Of a stretch of DNA of 64,000 nucleotides, positions 1 through 11,815 are shown in pieces. Under the pieces are notes generated by a model. That model was not told the DNA's origin. It saw only the letters and a list, made by a program, of their open reading frames with translations, and searched no databases. Positions within the stretch are counted from its first letter, which is position 1. Every line of letters starts with the position of its first letter. A program made the position numbers and the translations under genes. Origin of the DNA: Nageia nagi (taxonomy: Eukaryota; Pinophyta); NCBI GenBank assembly GCA_050084985.1, contig JBITNC010000001.1:117986001-118050000 (forward strand), in the 5' to 3' direction.

Positions 1-119
1 TTCTATGCTAATATATTTTTTCATTATTGTAGTAGTAGGATTACATAGTTAGGTTGGAGAGGATGTTCACAAGAAGAATGACATTGATAATGTAGTTCTA
101 CAATAGATATGGGGGTATT

Positions 120-1035
120 GTTAGATCTTAATCAATTAAATTATGAATTAAATTTGAAAAAAGAAGATATAATTAACATCAAATTTGGGGTACAACAAGA
201 TCCTAAGGTTTTCAAGATTAGTACATGGTTTAATGACTTTGGAATAAAAAACTAGTATAAGGTTATGCTTATATTTGAAGAATACTTTGCATGGAATTAT
301 GGTGATATGCATAAGGTTTATCTTGATTTTATGATGCATAATTTGGTAGTTAGTGATTAAACTCATTAAGGCTATTAATTACTCACATTGGTTATCCAAC
401 ATAGTCCTATATACAAAGCTAAGTTTAAAGGTTAGATGTTGTAGTGATTTTAGGGACATTAAGAAAGCATATCCTAAGGATAATTTTCATCTTCCTCATG
501 TTGAAATGACTATAAATATTGCATCTAGGTATAAGTTTATCTTATTGATTTATGGATTCTCATGATACAATAAAATGAAAATTAATCTTCATGATATGCA
601 TAAGATAACTTTATATACTCCTTGGGGTACATTTTTCTATAAAGAAATGAATTTTTGTCTCAAAATATAAGGACCAACATATCAAAGAGATATGGTATTT
701 ATGTTGCATAATTTATCCATAAAATAGTTGAAGTGTATTTGTATGATATCTTGGTTAAATATAAAAAGGAGAAGGATCATCTTAAAGACTTGTAAAATGT
801 TTTGAATGAGTATGAAAATATAAGGTCAAATTGAATCCTTAGAAATGTAAATTTTGAATTTCAAGTGAGATGTTGAAGGGCTTTATTATATCCAAAAGAG
901 ATATATAAGTAGAACCTAATAAGTAAAAAGGAAATAAATGAAATGCTTCCTCCAAATACTATAAAGTAACTAAGAAGTTTCCAATGTAAGATGATTCTTG
1001 TAAGAAGATTCATATAGATTAGATGGTAGATAAGA
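120..1035 (+). pseudogene. Reverse transcriptase with pre-RT linker (Ty3/gypsy), decayed
   Basis: This encoded the RNA-dependent DNA polymerase of the element. At 180-350 the linker reads DPKVFKISTW then FAWNYGDMHKV, the segment before gypsy RT. At 353-565 an open stretch holds HWLSNIV and DFRDIKKAYPKDNFHLPH, and 590-720 reads DMHKITLYTPWGTFFYKEMN then GPTYQRDM. The catalytic box at 736-747 reads Y-L-Y-D instead of Y-x-D-D, so the first Asp is lost by one base change. A GFIISKRDI segment follows near 880. The frame changes several times, and single stops sit inside conserved blocks. No start codon can be assigned, because the gag-pol start lies outside the window. Confidence 0.85.
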
Positions 1036-1039
1036 TTGT

Positions 1040-1400
1040 TCCATATAACCACTTACTCAAGAATGATTTCAATTGTTTTTAAGATAATAAGTTCCAAGAA
1101 GATTTTTTTACAATTAAAAATTAATTACTAAGTGCTAATATATATACTCCAGTTGAGAAGCATTTTTAGACTATTTTATATGCTAGTGAGAAACTAAGGC
1201 ATTACATGATAAACATTACTACATTTATGGTATTGGCTCAATATGACCCCCTTAAATATCTCTTATCTAAGCCATATATTAAAGTAAATATTTACAAATA
1301 GGTGATGTTAAGCCACTTAACTTTGTTTATGTCTCCCAAAAATCCTAATTAATGTTGCATTGTGCTCCACGGTAAAAAATAAATCTATGTATATCTCAAA
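1040..1400 (+). pseudogene. Gypsy RNase H domain, decayed
   Basis: The segment after RT reads YTPVEKHF, then ASEKLRHYMINITTF and QYDPLKYLLSKPYIK. This is the usual C-terminal half of the Ty3/gypsy RNase H (the 'xSxxEKxCLALxFAxQKLRHY' region and the 'DPLKYL' stretch). The enzyme removed RNA from RNA:DNA hybrids during reverse transcription. The N-terminal half is barely readable. The frame is lost after about 1330. Confidence 0.75.
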
Positions 1401-1439
1401 AATGGTATCATTCCTAAACTATTGAGAAAGATGTCTCAA

Positions 1440-2600
1440 AAGGAATATATATCCAAAAGTAGTATAGCAAGGTGTGCCTTAGAAATTTTTGTGTAAAATA
1501 TATTTTGATGGTACTTTTTTTACATACTTTATTGAAGAAGCTAAGAGAGAAATGAAAATAGATCATGAGATCCAAATTTGAGGCCACTTCAATGGTAAAT
1601 ATATCTTTCATAAGTTTTTAAGATTGAGATATTATTGTTCTTAAATGTAAACAAATTGTGTTATCTGTATTAGAAAAAGTGAAAGATGTATAAGACATGT
1701 TAAACTCCAAATAGCTCCTTCAAATGAGATCTATACAATTGTTTTTTCTTGGACATTTTCAATCTGGAAAATACTAGACTTAGTAAATGTGGTTAATCAA
1801 AAATCAAGGAAAGGCCACATGTTCATAAGAATACCTTTAGAGTACTTTAAAAAATATCTTGAAGACATACCTTTAAGATTCTAAAATTGTAAAATTCCTC
1901 ACATAAAACATCATAGCTAAAATTATAGTTTCATCTAAAATATTCATGGATATGGAAAATAATGTTGAGATAAATTAATAAGGAATTTATATGCAACCTT
2001 TTGCAAACAATAATTTTTCCACATACTATCCCTAAAGGAATGGTCAAGTTGAGGAAATAAATAAAGCAATGACTAACATTGTGTACAAAATAGTTTATAA
2101 GTATCAAAGAGATTGTAATGAGTAGTTGGTATATGCATTATGGGATTATATGATATGCATAAAGTAAGCAATATATTTTACTCCAAACGTTTTGGTATAT
2201 GGAGATGAGAAAATCCTACGCTTTGAACTAAAACTTTACTATTTGAGACTATCTTTGGAGCACATCATTAATTAATAGAATAAGAGGAAATCAAGATTAT
2301 TTTTGGATGAAGAGGTGGTCCATGCCATGGAACATTTAAAGATATATTATAATAGAATAGAGAGAGCTTACACAAAGAAGATAAGGAAAAAAAGTTTAAG
2401 GTTGGAGACTAGGTTCTTAAGGAGAATCATCAAGAGACAATTATTGATAGAGAAGATAAAGGTATATTTTAGTTTAATTGGATTGGGCCATATGTCATTG
2501 TGCTTAAGTATCCAAATGGAGCCTATGAATTGCAAATAATAAGGAAAAGAAAATAAATTTTCTACTAATGCCATGCATCTAAAAGAAGGACAATCATATT
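1440..2600 (+). pseudogene. Second RNase H stub fused to integrase, decayed
   Basis: At 1492-1515 the reading CKIYFDGT matches the first strand of the archaeal-type RNase H found in Tat elements, but the rest of that domain is deleted. Integrase follows. GHFNGK and HKFLRLRYY (about 1582-1640) mark the zinc-binding region, and KSRKGHMFI with PLEYFKKYLEDIPLR (about 1805-1880) lies in the core. A TYYP-stop-RNGQVEEINKA segment (about 2025-2080) surrounds the third catalytic residue, with a Gln codon turned into TAA. The C-terminal part at 2303-2580 reads AMEHLKIYYNRIERAY and continues to PNGAYELQ. Integrase inserts the DNA copy into the genome; this copy cannot. Confidence 0.85.
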
Positions 2601-5600
2601 AATTACATATTTCCATTTTTTATCCCATATTAGTTCAATCACTTTTAGTTGAGTCCAAGAGATAACTCTTAAAATGCTTTGTTATCTATCCACCTATCAT
2701 CCACATTGGGAATTATGTATGTTCATGCATTAATCTAAATCATTTGCAGGTCCTCTAAATCAATAGAAAACATATGTGAGCATATGATGAGTTTAATTTC
2801 AAATCAAATAGGGTCTTTTAGTGTCATTTTCCCAAAATAATCAATTAGAAAAATCAAAAGTAAATGTTTAACAACAAAATTTTGTTAGTAAATAATTTTA
2901 TCAATAAATATCAAGGTTAGAGGCTCTCAAATAAAATTGTTGACATTATTGGTAGAATGAATGCTAAGCTACTTGATCATGCAATCATCCATTTATTCAT
3001 ATTTCCTCCAACATATACCTCCAAGTAATTTTTTATATCTCATACGTTTCATTTTATATTCATTAATATGCTATTGAATGATACCTAAGGTGAAGAATAC
3101 TCACAATGAGGAAACTCATTATGATATCTATTATCATTTCTATCCTTTAATTTACTTTCTCTTTGTTGGTTGTATTTTGAACTAACAATCACATAGAGCA
3201 TAGTATATCATGACCATGTTTTTTGGTTTGAATCTAAGAATAGGGCATAGCACCTCATGATCATCATTTCTCATATGTTCTATACTTCATATATTATATT
3301 AGTTTCATCTTTTATCCATAAAAAAGTATATATTTAAGATGATTTTATATATGCTCTTTAGAGATATTATTTTCTATTATATCATAAAATGTTCTTTGCA
3401 TTTGATTGCATTAGATTACCATAACTACTAATACAATCAATGCAAAAAAAGGTAATGATATATCCTCAAACTATTTTTAATTGCAAGGTCCATTATGATA
3501 GTGAATCTTTTTATACTTTCTATTCTTTACTTTATTTGTAAGTATGATTACATTTAATTTATTTAAACTCACAAAGGGGGACATCTATTAACATTTAATT
3601 TAATATCTATAATCATAAATTAATTACATATTACTTAATTAATAATATGTTTCTTTTCATATATTATGGTCATATAGGCTTATTTTGACCTTCTCATGTT
3701 GTTTCTATTATTTTTGTGTTAGGCCCTAATATCAATACTACCTTGTGGGTGTGTATCATGATGGTTCTCCTACATATACAAGGAGGTAAGGTAACATAAG
3801 TAGGATATAAAGATTCATTTATTTATAGACACACTAAATATCAAAACTATTTAGGTACATCTCTCAACATTCCCTATTAAGTTTGGGCTTTGTTATTAAT
3901 CTCTCGCCATATTGTAGACTATTCTCATCATATTATTATTACTACTAGGAATTAAGATTACAAACACTAACTCATAGGGAGTATAAAGATGAATCTACCT
4001 ATGGTATTTGTACTACTTTGTAGGCCCATCCTTATACTAATTTTTTCTATTCAAGGTTCAAACCTAATGACAAGTCTGATCCTAGCATATGAATAATTAT
4101 CCAATTATGGTAACATATATTTATCTTGATCCTCATCTCATAAATCATGAATTTGATTCATTATCCTAAATATCATTATCATTTGCTTTATATTTTAGAT
4201 ACATTAATTTATTAGATATTGTATGTATTCAATTATTTTTTAAGGTTCATAAGTTCATTTTAATAGTATTAATTTTGTTTATTTCAATAGATTGATTATA
4301 CATAGTTTTCAAATAGTAAGGTTAATTCTAATCATTTATATAAGTGTTAGAAAGTTTATGATCTCTAGTAATATAATATATGTTGTGGATTTCATTATGA
4401 TGACCTATGTTGATATATAATTGAGCACCCTTTTTGGTTAAAACTACATATAACATAACCCTCACTATAATAGGATGCATATGATATTATATTTCCATAA
4501 TTTGCTATGATCTACTTAAGTTAATTCTTATGTATAATTCTCTTATATTATTGATCGGACCACAAGCATTGTCACTAGCATGCAAAGGTAACTTTAGGTA
4601 TATTCCCAAACCTAGAAATTGATAATTATGTGCAAGGGAAGACTATCAAGATTTAATCTCAAAAGGATTGTGCATATCTCTCACAAACTTGCTAGTTTTC
4701 TTCAATACCAACTATCAAGATGGAAATTTATTACATCCAAGAGGAACCCTTTATGTTTCCATTATATTGTGAGGAGAATGAATGACATTAATGCCAAAGT
4801 AATCAAATTACATCTTTAGGATCCCTAGTGCTAAACTTGTGACCAACACTAGTGCTCGGTTACATGTAATATATCATTCTAAGATCTAAGTCCTAATGTT
4901 CATCTACATCTCCTCAATTATATATTTATTATTTAGGTAAATAACAAGTACATTTGTATAAATCTATTATCTCATAGGTTAGGGCATGTTATCATTTCAA
5001 TTTATCATTAATATTATCAAGATCAACTTAAATTAGTTAATGAGTGATTGTAGAAATTTAAAAACCTTTATCCTTTAAGTAAAGTATATATAATTTCTCC
5101 ATCATTTACTACAATTTATGGATGCATTTTATCACTATCATATTGGTGAAACCAACTTGTTTTTCTTTGTACAAATATTCAAGTTAGGGTTCATAAAAAA
5201 TAGTTTAAAATGTTATGATTATTTTGAAAAATTCCATTAGAAATTTTTTTTATTCCTTACCATACTTTTGAAAAAGAAATGATAAATGTATTTAGTGAGG
5301 AAAAGCATAATATTACATCTCAAGAGGTAGAAATTTAAAAGATTCTCACAAGAGGGAAGTGATCAATATATTTCTAATATGGAAACTTCCATAGTAGCTT
5401 TACCACCTCAAACCATACATCAAAGTAGTAAAAAAATGATGAATCCTAAGATGAAGGGTTTCACACAGAAGGATTCATTCAAAAAGTCATATTTAATTAA
5501 AATATCCCATAGAAATTGTATCTCCTCCTAAAGGAAATTCCATCTTAGTAATAGAAACCCTACTAAAAGAAAGAGATCCATTTCTAACCCATAAAGCCTT

Positions 5601-5689
5601 GAAATTTACAATTGATATATCAAAAAAGTGGTTTTTTGAATTTGATTAGGATACTCTAAAATGAATGCTTTTTACCAAAAGCTATTTCT
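2601..5689. other. A+T-rich stretch without recognised genes
   Basis: No reading frame here matches a family I know. It probably includes the 3' untranslated region and an LTR of the element at 1-2600. The run cacaaaggggga (3570-3582) followed by catctattaaca resembles the polypurine tract/LTR junction of Tat elements, but no partner copy is visible to confirm an LTR. Short open frames such as 4619-4819 show no homology and look fortuitous. The left end of the gag remnant that begins near 5690 may extend back into 5300-5690. Confidence 0.4.
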
Positions 5690-7080
5690 CAGCCTTTTAT
5701 TATGCCTCCAATTACTCATAACCATAACATTAGTGCTGGGACTAGTTCTAATGCTAGCATAATCAAAGAAAATAATACTAAAATAGAAATTTTTATTTAC
5801 TATATTGTACTAGAGACTAACCTAAGTTCTACAAAAGGTTTTAAGTATTCCAATGCTAGTGTAAGGACTCCACTAATCATAGGTGACATGATACAACAAT
5901 AGGAGGATCTTATTCATGCTAAAGAACTTTAAGGGATTGGTATGGATAATAAAGTTGATGTTAATGATCTATCAGATATGAATACTTATGATGACATAAT
6001 CAAAGAGCTCCATACCATTTATTGAGGCCTTAAAACCATATCCTTATTGGATAGATCTAGAGAATCAGATAAAGAGTCAACATTTGGAAATTTGGAATAG
6101 TACTTATTTAGATAGTTTATTTGTTGAAGAAAAAGTAAGATTTTTCAAAGAATTATTGGCTAATTTGGATCAAGCTTAGGATAAAAATTAGGAATATTCA
6201 CAAAAAGAGATAAAGTACCATTAATAGTTGATTTAAAAGATATTAAATCCATTTCCTAGTTGGTCATAACAAGAAAGTGATATAATGGATTTCATAATTC
6301 TCAACCATAATGAATAAGAAATGAAGAAATTATCTTATAAATAATGGAAATGGATGATTTGGAAAAATATTCTATAAGATTAGTAATGACATAAATAATA
6401 ATAAAGGATGCTTTCAAGTACTTCACATTCTTAAAGGATATGTTTAACAATATGAGGTAATCCATGCATTTCAAACTTCTCCTATTCCAAATATGAATGA
6501 GGTACATAAGCAATTTCAAGAGATCTTAATTTTGTATGGCAAAGAATCATAAGAAGAAGAATATAGCAATCTATTTTATCAAAAGAATAATAGAAACTAT
6601 TTTGGATACCAAAAAGAGCTTGAAATTCACAAAATATGAAGTCTATGAAGATCCAAGATTTGCATATGCAAATTTTTGAAAATGAAGTTTCAATTATCAT
6701 ATTGAATACAAATTTGCGCAACAAATTATTTCCTCTCATATTGAAAGAGAATGTTTTTAAATGATTAAACAAGCTATCTCATAATAACATTCTAGATTTT
6801 TCCCAACTCAAAAGATATTTAATTGATGCTTTAAAGGTATTTATTCCCTAAGAAACCTTATTTACTAAATTATTGTACTTAAAGAAATGAGAAGGAAAAA
6901 TAATTGAATGCTTTATCAAACACTAGAAGAAGATTGGCAATAAGGTTATCATCGATGAAAAACATAAAGTTGAGGCATTCACTTAATCACTATAATAGAA
7001 ATAAAAAGTATTATGTTTTGATTATTGCAAGCAACCATTGTATAATTTATTTCATTTTTTCATCTAAAAAGATATATTCT
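5690..7080 (+). pseudogene. Ty3/gypsy gag, N-terminal and capsid part, decayed
   Basis: This once encoded the structural Gag protein that forms the retrotransposon particle. The recognisable core lies at about 6690-7010. It reads NLRNKLFPLILKENVFKW, then LDFSQLKRYLIDALKVF and ETLFTKLLYLKK, the pattern of the plant retrotransposon gag domain (PF03732-like: 'FPxxLxGxAxxWFxxLPxxSIxxFxxLxxxF'). At 7017-7058 a zinc-knuckle position is visible with spacing x2-x4-x4, but three of four ligands are replaced (Phe, Cys, Tyr, Phe). The upstream part (5702-6640) is open in pieces, acidic and Asn/Ile-rich, and only tentatively part of gag. Many stops sit at Gln and Trp positions. Confidence 0.65.
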
Positions 7081-8329
7081 TGATAAGTTTTGGGGAATTG
7101 AAAAATAAAAAGAGGAATAGACATGGAGGGTCACTATTAAGAAATGGTAAATACCACATGAATGCATAATAGGGGTTATTTTTAATATCAAGTTGAACTA
7201 TCAGTATATTGATAGGTATTTTATAAGGAGTGGGGGTAAGGGTGTTTAAAATTTATACAAAATATTCTATCGATAAAAAAAAGGTTGGACGAGAGGGGTG
7301 TTGGGGGGAGTGTTATATTAAAAAAAATGAACTCATACATGATGATAAATTAAAATTACAAATGAAATAATTTAATTTGTTTGGGAGCAATGATAATATC
7401 AATAAAAAAAATATCTTATTATAAAAGAATCATCAATCTAAAACATCCATCTTACCAATAGTTGTGAGGGGAGTTGGTAAGAAAGCAGGATGTTAAAACT
7501 CTCAAGTAGAAAAAAGGATCCCCCAAGTTCAAATATCTCCCCCTCACATGCATGGTATATAAAATCCTATCACATTATGGTAGGTGTGGATGAGGCAAGG
7601 ATCATGTCTCCAATGGATTTTGATAGTGTAGATGCCCCTCAATCGTTGGCTTGAAGCCTAAGATAAACAGTGCCTTATATCAAGGGAAAAAAGTTCTTCC
7701 TCATTGGATGGTTTATTCAACAACAAAAAAACATCCATATTACCTACATAAGATTATCAACTACTTTTTACAATATGAAGAGTTTTTGGATGGCTTCTTT
7801 TTTCTTTATAAATATGTCTTATTGTATATATTAAAAAGAAATAAATTCATACTTGATGAGGCCCCTTATTTTATCTTAACTACTTATGTTCATTTTAACC
7901 ATTAACCAACATCAAAGAAACTACTTGGATTTCATCATCAAGACTTTATCCTCACAAATATAGCTATAAATAGGTCTCTTGGAATTTATCACCAAGGACC
8001 CAGGCTATACTCTAATTTCATCATTGATATAGTCTCCTCTTAGGTCATTATTTTGGTTGAATTTAAATAATAAAAGATGAGAGTTTTAATTAACAATATC
8101 TTGGATCACTATAATTCTAAAATATGATATCAAGGGGTATCAAAAAATGATTTAATATTTTTTGGTAAAATAATAAGTTTTTAAAAAGGGTTATTATTTA
8201 TTGTATAGGGATTTACCTTAAGGAGTTTAATAAATTAAAAGAGAAGATGATAGATTTTAAAAATAGAAATTTTTAAATAAGCCCATGAATTCAATTGTTT
8301 TGAAGGATTTGTATTAAGTGATCCCCTCA
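7081..8329. other. Segment separating two halves of a gag, contains a SINE
   Basis: Gag-like coding stops near 7080 and resumes at about 8330, so these 1.25 kb look like inserted or rearranged DNA. It contains the SINE copy at 7453-7632 and an 84-codon open frame (7651-7905) with no recognisable motif. No LTR pair or terminal inverted repeat bounds the whole segment. A G-rich run near 7240-7320 adds nothing clear. Confidence 0.4.
7453..7632 (+). mobile_element. tRNA-derived SINE, plus-strand copy
   Basis: The segment is homologous along about 180 bp to the reverse complement of 22753-22936. Shared blocks include gagttggt, gttaaaactc, a short A-run, ctccccctcac and aaaatcctatc. A box-B-like motif gttcaaat(a) lies at 7527-7535, and an A-box-like ggagttggtaaga lies about 50 bp upstream. 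This is the split RNA polymerase III promoter arrangement of tRNA-derived SINEs. This copy is more diverged, and its 3' tail and target-site duplication are not clear. A SINE has no protein and relies on LINE machinery. Confidence 0.6.
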
Positions 8330-8760
8330 TGGGAATAAAGCTCCACCTAAGGCTAAGAAAGAGGAATATCAACCTAAATCTCTAATAGTAGTTGTCATAG
8401 AGAAAGAAAAAAAGGTTACCTAAGAGCCCAAGAAAGATGAAATGAAGTTCAAACCTATTTATGATGATATTGATGAAGTATTGGAACTCTTAATTAAAAA
8501 TAAGCTTATGACATTACCTCCTCTAGCCACCAAAGATATACGCTTTTTCTTTATTATTATATATGACCTTTTTATAACTATCATGGATAGAAAGGATACT
8601 TCATAGAATATTGCTACATACTAAAGAACAAGATACAAAACTTTGTGGATAGGTATTCCCTCCTCCAAAGAAATCCAAAGTGAAGATGGTGGGCCTCAAT
8701 ATGAGAAAAATAGAAATCTAGGTGCTTAAAAAATTTCTTAGTTTATTAAGTTAAAGCATC
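8330..8760 (+). pseudogene. Ty3/gypsy gag, C-terminal part, decayed
   Basis: The translation reads KPIYDDIDEVLELLIKNKLM then TLPPLATKD, the segment near the Gag C-terminus of plant Tat-like elements ('dDidevLklLienklitLPp'). A degenerate Cys/His stretch follows at about 8540-8660 (YH, then YCYILKNKIQNFVDR), typical of the zinc-binding region just before the protease. A related segment occurs on the minus strand at 45580-45700. The upstream piece (8340-8460) is Lys/Glu-rich. Protease and RT do not follow, so the element is a pol-less or broken copy. Confidence 0.65.
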
Positions 8761-9339
8761 CATATACATCTATGAACTTCCTTAAAATCTTTCAAAAGGG
8801 ACATACAAAAGGTATGCTTCCTTGTAGGCATTATGCTTTCTTGTTTTCTTAATCTTTACTTTATTTCATTATTTTTGTACTATATGCATTCATAAAAATT
8901 AAAAACAAAGTTGGTCTTGCATATGCATCCTAGCACCAATTCTAGTCATATAGGCTCCTTGCATTCTTAAAATGATATAAAGCATCAAACATCCAAAAAT
9001 GGCTTCATAAAAGTGGTTCTTGCATTTTAGGATCAACTTTTAATTTTATAAAAAACATGCATCAAATTATGATAGTGGTAAAAAATGTGTCTTAAATTAT
9101 TTGCTCATCTAATCTCATTTTTTCAATAGGTATTAATTATCATATAAGTCCTATCAGTACATGCATTCATAATATGTATCTCCAACACTACCATTGGGAT
9201 GCATTACTCATATTTTTTCTTTGGTCTAAGGTTAATTTATATTAATAGGGGTTTTTTATACAAGGAAAAAAAAAAAATTCTTACAAAAATTGTTATGATA
9301 TATTATTGAAAATGTGACTATCTACATTATCCTACATTT
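8761..9339. other. Non-coding A+T-rich spacer
   Basis: No recognised coding, repeat or RNA signal. It separates the plus-strand gag remnant from the antisense coding remnant that ends near 9340. A purine run (ggaaaaaaaaaaaaattc) lies at about 9264-9280. Confidence 0.35.
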
Positions 9340-10940
9340 CATTCCCATCCTTAGAAGGAGGATCCATCCATCTATGGTAACCAAATAGAGAGTGTAGATT
9401 AGTAACATAAGTAAAAGTGTCCATATCCATGCCCTATCTTTCCTTATTTGTAGCATTCTCCATCATTTCCATGAAGTCCCACCCAACCTCAATGATGTTT
9501 TCCTACTAATTAGGCATTCTATCTAATAGGATGCCCTTCGGTAGACTCTTGATGGCTATTTTTATTTTATGTAACTTTTGATTTCTTTCCCTCTATTCAT
9601 GATCATAATCATAGACTCATCTAATGGACTAGTGAATTGCATGAGACTCCTAAACATTTGCAGTAATGAAGCCAAGATGTGTGGGGAGAAGATAGCTATT
9701 TTTGTTTGGTCCCCTTTCTTTGTTCCTTTATGTTGGTCCTCAGGGTCAAATAAAATTGTACTCTTCATATGGCTCATCCCATGGAGTTGTTTTTCACCTT
9801 TAGCCTCACCCAAAGAATCCAAAACCTCCACAACATCCCAAATTGATTCCTTATAACTAAAAGAGATGGTAACTATAGAAGAGGATTTAGAGGGAAACAA
9901 AGGAGGTGGATGATAAGGGGAAGGAGGTTCTCAAGATAAGGAAGGATTTTTAGCTCAAGGAGGTGATGGGAGAGGTAGAGGTGAAGGAGAGGGAGGGGAT
10001 GGAGGTGGTGGTGAGGGTATAGGAGGATATGGTGGTGATTGTGGAGGTCATAGAGGTGGAGGTTGATGAGGAGACATGGAGGCCTTTATCATAGTGGTAC
10101 CATAATTTTATCCCTGCTATGGGAAAATCCAACCAAAATATTGATGAGAACATGGTGAATGGGGATTTTCCCTTTGTTTTTATGGATATAAGTGTCTAAA
10201 AAATGCTACAAGAAATAAGGGAGGTTTCCCAAACCAAATACTAATATCTGCTTATGAATTCTACATATCTTTGGAATATCAAATCCCTTCATTCACCATA
10301 CCTATGGTAGCTATAATTAAAACTGATCTAGTTATGAAATTTAACCCATCTACAGTGACCCTTCTTTCATCCTAAGAGTTTGTGACCTATTGAGACCAAT
10401 TTTAGTCATGTCCTTGAAGATAAATCCTTGGATACCCCCATTGAAAAGGATATCCTAGACTATTGGGTCTTCCTTGAACACCTCCCCACTAGTGGGTTTC
10501 AACCTTTTTTAGCCTAGCATTGTTATAGGTATTTTGTAGGTAGGAATCTTCCAAAAGCACAATGTAAGAATGATCATGCAAAACACAAAATTGTATGATT
10601 TATCCCTAAGGTTTTTCCACCCAACAAAGGACATATTGATCATATAATTAAGAGTCTAATAAATAGCCCATAATATCATGAGCCATGCCATGGCTATAGT
10701 CCTTCTAAAAAGTCTCCACATGTCCCTAGTGTAGTGTGTGGGATAGACATTCATTTTGTCTAAACATGTGTGAGTCTTGCTAGCTTCAGCTACAGTGATC
10801 CATAGTCCAATTTATTTCATGATTACCACACTGAACTCAAGCATCATCAGTATGAGGTTCATGTGAGTAACTAATCTCCCCACCCACCCTTCTAAGGGAT
10901 GTATTACTCATATTTTTTTATATATGTTTTGCATTATAAT
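9340..10940 (-). pseudogene. Decayed unknown antisense ORF (about 530 codons)
   Basis: Reading right to left, 10890-10380 keeps one frame with few stops. Readable pieces are ITVAEASKTHTCLDKMNVYP, RDMWRLFRRTIAMAWLMILW and FVGWKNLRDKSYNFVFCMII. A proline/serine-rich linker follows (SPPPPSPPSPSPLPLPS-like in one frame, about 10040-9960). The segment 9900-9562 is fully open for 112 codons (ESIWDVVEVLDSLGEAKGEK, then SPHILASLLQMFRSLMQFTS), and the frame continues to a YVTNLHSLFGYHRWMD segment near 9400. I do not recognise the family. It lies antisense to the gag at 5690-8760, a position where some plant Tat elements carry an extra antisense ORF, so it may be retrotransposon cargo. Confidence 0.45.
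9900..10080. repeat. Purine-rich GGT/GGA low-complexity tract
   Basis: The plus strand is almost all purine with repeated ggtgga, ggaggt and gagggag units, and the minus strand is correspondingly C/T-rich. On the minus strand it encodes a Pro/Ser-rich linker within the decayed ORF around it. Such strand asymmetry could also form triplex or G-rich structures. Confidence 0.7.
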
Positions 10941-11130
10941 TATATTTATATTGCAAAAATAATATTAAAACATTTAAAATATATAAAAAATACAAAAAGA
11001 ATTACATAATAACCATAACACAAATTTTGGAACCATATAAAGCATGTTTTTATTAATATATAAAAAAGTGGTATAAGGGTATAATTAATATGTCTTGGGG
11101 CTCTTACCCTCCCCATGCACACTCTATTCA

Positions 11131-11815
11131 CTATGAGATTTCTTTTCGCTCCTACTAGTCCTAGACCTAGATATATACCTAGAGATACTTACATATCTTA
11201 TACCCATATCATGTTTTGATACACTCATTTGGTTATCTAGGTACATATTTCACACAAGAAGATCCTATTTTACCCATTCATTGTTCTAGATATCCTATAG
11301 CATGCTTAGCATACCACTTCTCTTCTCAACATCTATGGTGGATATCATATCTTGGACCACTTATTATTGCACCTTGAGTTATTATTGTAGGGTATCTATC
11401 TCTTCATTCTTGGATTGAATCATCTCATCTCTAGCCATTAGTGTTTCACATAGCTTAGCCAACTTTGTATCATTAGTAGCATGATTCTCTTACAAAATAT
11501 TGAGTTTTCAATATATATATATATATATATATATATGCTTTTTGATGTTATCATTTTGTGGAAAGGAAAAATAAAATTTTACCAAGCTCAATGCTATTAT
11601 CCATGGGAAAAATATAGGGAATGCATACTTGGATCTCCATAGCCTCCACTTCATCCATAAATTCTTTCCTATGTTTCACATCAAGGGAATTTTTATCTTC
11701 ATATTCTTTGTCCCCATCTAGGTCCATAGGATCGTCATCTTCATTGCCATCCTCTTCTTTAACCTCATCCTTCACTACTATCCCTAGTTCCTCATCAACA
11801 TTGCATCAAGCTTAG
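11131..11815 (-). pseudogene. Acidic and coiled-coil protein remnant of unknown family
   Basis: On the minus strand, 11775-11551 is open and very acidic (KEEDGNEDDDPMDLDGDKEY). It is followed at about 11490-11290 by a heptad-like stretch reading TKLAKLCETLMARDEMIQSK and NEEIDTL, then by IDVEKRSGMLSML. Gln codons appear as stops, consistent with C-to-T decay. The end is basic and Ser/Arg-rich (SRSRTSRSEKKSHSE, ending near 11130). An acidic segment containing the same D-rich/PMD pairing occurs on the minus strand at about 61130-61030. It may belong to the same lost gene as 9340-10940, but a frame break separates them. Confidence 0.4.
11511..11536. repeat. (AT)n microsatellite
   Basis: Thirteen AT units in a row; simple sequence with no other meaning visible. 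Confidence 0.9.

Larger units (their letters stand above)
1..2600 (+). mobile_element. Ty3/gypsy (Tat/Athila-like) retrotransposon remnant, pol 3' half
   Basis: Successive plus-strand segments match, in order, the pre-RT linker, reverse transcriptase, gypsy RNase H, a stub of a second RNase H and integrase. The 5' part lies outside the window. Every domain is broken by stops and frame changes, so the copy is dead. The clade call rests on the RT wording (a YPKDNFHLPH-type segment and TPWGTFFYKE) and on the second RNase H stub before integrase, which is the Tat arrangement. The 3' LTR was not identified. A purine run at 3572-3582 could be its polypurine tract, but no second LTR copy is in the window to prove it. 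Confidence 0.85.

Noticed and set aside
148-366. Open frame on the minus strand
   Set aside because: It is the shadow of the plus-strand pre-RT linker, which matches known gypsy sequence; the minus translation has no motif.
3570-3600. Polypurine tract and 3' LTR start of the first element
   Set aside because: The motif fits, but no second LTR copy exists in the window to confirm it, so it is mentioned only as a possibility.
5690-7080. Endogenous plant pararetrovirus coat protein
   Set aside because: The segment fits the gypsy gag capsid domain better, and no movement protein or pararetroviral RT follows.
7651-7905. 84-codon open frame as a gene
   Set aside because: No motif, no CpG retention, lies in a repeat-derived insert; open frames of this size occur by chance.
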